DNA of 34,395 nt from an uncultured Collinsella sp. (lineage in GTDB: Bacteria > Actinomycetota > Coriobacteriia > Coriobacteriales > Coriobacteriaceae): contig URNC01000006.1 in the NCBI GenBank assembly GCA_900549065.1, positions 1 through 34,395 of the forward strand, given 5' to 3'. Below, piece by piece: positions 32,681 to 34,395 of this stretch. The translations under genes and the position numbers were made by a program. The stretch's first letter is position 1. Every line of letters begins with the position of its first letter. Under the pieces are notes generated by a model. It saw nothing but the letters and a program-made list of their open reading frames with translations. It was not told the origin of the DNA and searched no databases.

Positions 32681-34395
32681 ATGGAATCGTTGTACCGAAA
32701 GTATCGCCCGCTCACCTTTGACTCCGTGGTGGGCCAGCAGCATATCGTCTCGACGCTCGAGCACGCCATCACCGAGGGGCGCCTGTCCCACGCCTACCTG
32801 TTCTGCGGACCGCGCGGCACGGGCAAGACCACCATGGCGCGCATTCTGGCCAAGGCGCTGCTGTGCCGCAATGCCGAGGCGGCGCGCGCCGAGGGTGCAA
32901 GCGGCTGCATGCCCGACGGTACTTGCGAGGAGTGCGAGCTCATTGCCGAGGGTAACCACCCCGATGTCTACGAGCTCGATGCCGCAAGCCGTACCGGCGT
33001 GGACAACGTGCGCGAGGAGATCATCAACTCCGTCAACTTTGCCCCAGTGCGCGGCAAGTACAAGATTTATATCATCGACGAGGTCCACATGCTCACGACG
33101 GCGGCGTTCAACGCGCTGCTCAAGACGCTTGAGGAGCCGCCGGCACACGTGATCTTTGTGCTGTGCACCACCGACCCGCAAAAGATTCTGGAGACCATTC
33201 TCTCACGCTGCCAGCGCTTCGATTTCCACCGCATCGGCAACGAGGATATCGAGCATCGCCTGTCTTACGTGTGCGAGCAGGAGGGCTTCGATTACGACGA
33301 CGAGGCACTCGCCATTGTGGCGCGCCATGCCAAGGGCGGTATGCGCGACGCGCTTTCCACGCTGGAGCAGCTGAGCGTCTTTGGCAACGGTTCTGTGCAT
33401 GCGGACGACGCCCGCTCGCTTTTGGGCGAGGTTTCGGACCAGATTCTGGGCGAGTTTTCCCGCGCCATTGCCGATCGCGATGTTGCCGAGCTCTATGGAC
33501 TGATCCGTGCGCAGGTCGAGGAGGGCAATGACCTGCTGGAGCTGACGCGCGACCTGGTGGCGCATGTGCGCGACGTGTACGTTGCCTGCGTTGCCGGTGC
33601 CCGTGCCGAGCTGTTTGAGGGCGGCTCCGAGCAGGCCGAGGCGCTTGCTGCCGAGGCCGCTGCCTTTGGCGAGCATCCTGCCGACCGCCTGGCCCGCGTG
33701 CTGACGGTGCTCGACGATGCCGCACTGGAGATGAGGGGCGCGAGCGACGTGCGCCTGGTGCTCGAGATTGCCTGCACGCGTCTGGCGCGTCCCGAGGCCG
33801 ATTTAACGATTGAGGCATTGGCCGAGCGTGTGGCACGCCTGGAGGCCATGATTGCCAACGGCGCCGTGCCGGCGAGCGTGGCTGCTGCTCAGGCCGCCGC
33901 GCCTGCAGCATCCGTACCCGCTGCTGCCCAACAGCCGACGCTCATTTCGGGCGCTCGTGCTGCCGCTCCGGCGGCATCCGCTGCCCCCGCTGCTACGTCC
34001 GCGCGCCAGGGCGGTATGCCTTGGGACCGCGGCGCTGCTGTTCCGGCTGCCCAGCCTGCGACCAAGTCCGCGGCTCCTGCGCCGGCGCCCAGACCTGTAA
34101 CGCCTGCACCTCAGCCCGTTGCGGCTCCGGCTTCCGCGCCTGCTGCATCGACCGTGTCGGTGTCCAAGCCCAACAACGCCGCCCAGGTTGCCGCCGCCGG
34201 TGCTGCCGAGACCCCCGCGGTTGAGGACGCCGGCGAGCTCCAGCGCAAATGGGCCGAGGTCGTCGAGCGCGTCAAGGCTCGTCAGGCCTCCTACGCAGGG
34301 CTTTTGCTCAACGCCCGCGCCACGGCCGACGACGGCTCCAAGCTCACGGTCTCGTTCCCCGCGGGTTCGACTTTTGCCATCAAGATGCTCGGTCG
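32681..34395 (+). CDS. dnaX: DnaX, DNA polymerase III gamma/tau subunit (3' end outside window)
   Basis: The start is ATG 32681 after GGGGGAG; the frame stays open to the window edge, giving 571 codons. It has ESLYRKYRPLTFDSVVGQ, Walker A GPRGTGKT, a Cys-rich zinc module (GCMPDGTCEECE), Walker B IIDEVHML, and the SRCQRF sensor/arginine-finger motif, all typical of DnaX. After ~370 residues comes an Ala/Pro-rich linker (~120 residues), then the start of the C-terminal domain (ELQRKWAEVVERVKARQASY). It is the ATPase of the clamp loader in the replisome. No A-rich slippery site for a gamma form is visible. In many bacteria ybaB and recR follow; here the continuation is unseen. Confidence 0.97.
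   Translation, partial: MESLYRKYRPLTFDSVVGQQHIVSTLEHAITEGRLSHAYLFCGPRGTGKTTMARILAKALLCRNAEAARAEGASGCMPDGTCEECELIAEGNHPDVYELDAASRTGVDNVREEIINSVNFAPVRGKYKIYIIDEVHMLTTAAFNALLKTLEEPPAHVIFVLCTTDPQKILETILSRCQRFDFHRIGNEDIEHRLSYVCEQEGFDYDDEALAIVARHAKGGMRDALSTLEQLSVFGNGSVHADDARSLLGEVSDQILGEFSRAIADRDVAELYGLIRAQVEEGNDLLELTRDLVAHVRDVYVACVAGARAELFEGGSEQAEALAAEAAAFGEHPADRLARVLTVLDDAALEMRGASDVRLVLEIACTRLARPEADLTIEALAERVARLEAMIANGAVPASVAAAQAAAPAASVPAAAQQPTLISGARAAAPAASAAPAATSARQGGMPWDRGAAVPAAQPATKSAAPAPAPRPVTPAPQPVAAPASAPAASTVSVSKPNNAAQVAAAGAAETPAVEDAGELQRKWAEVVERVKARQASYAGLLLNARATADDGSKLTVSFPAGSTFAIKMLG

Overview
The window is high-GC, densely coded bacterial DNA. Gene content points to an anaerobic, gut-type Actinomycetota of the class Coriobacteriia, most likely Collinsella or a close relative. 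The support is an HspR-type repressor beside dnaJ, an FHA/PstP/RodA/PBP/PknB operon of actinobacterial layout, a mannose-family PTS, HypA, and a large multi-[4Fe-4S] flavoprotein. The genus is inferred from gene content only; no database was searched.

Layout. 1-1161: end of a dnaJ-type co-chaperone gene and hspR. 1162-1633: no gene, but a ~100-nt hairpin and an imperfect tandem repeat. 1634-3934: aconitase-superfamily hydratase. 3935-5883: repeat-rich, with a 72-bp perfect-arm hairpin and two copies of a segment carrying palindromes at exact 80-bp steps, bracketing a small membrane-anchored protein gene (minus strand). 5884-8511: clpB. 8645-8818: a 57-residue protein. 9141-10493: a DUF4143-type ATPase, lower in GC than its neighbours, with a striking palindrome at its promoter. 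10566-12068 (minus): single-pass membrane protein. 12299-14032 (minus): TetR regulator and polytopic membrane protein, divergent from 14222-17458 (plus): a 925-residue Fe-S/FAD oxidoreductase and hypA, with two TetR-like operators between. 17864-21146: mannose-family PTS (IIAB, IIC, IID) and DUF956. 21282-21357: tRNA-Arg(CCU), followed by direct and inverted tRNA fragments. 21640-31703 (minus): the cell-wall signalling operon. 31848-32564 (minus): YcxB-like membrane protein. 32681-end: dnaX, cut by the window.

The most notable gene-level feature is the signalling operon. In transcription order it encodes a polytopic membrane kinase, FhaA, FhaB, PstP, a single-chain SEDS (RodA/FtsW)-transpeptidase fusion, and a four-PASTA PknB. 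This matches the classical actinobacterial order, except that RodA and PbpA form one 956-residue polypeptide, no PknA-like gene lies between it and pknB, and a second, polytopic kinase heads the operon. The kinases, phosphatase and FHA readers probably control the peptidoglycan polymerase/crosslinker encoded with them.

The most notable non-coding features are several families of intergenic inverted repeats: the 80-bp-step palindromes, three copies of a 19-bp-arm hairpin starting AGTTGCGGTG, and hairpins and tandem repeats after hspR. They resemble REP/MITE-like elements, but no transposase is in the window, so that assignment is inference.
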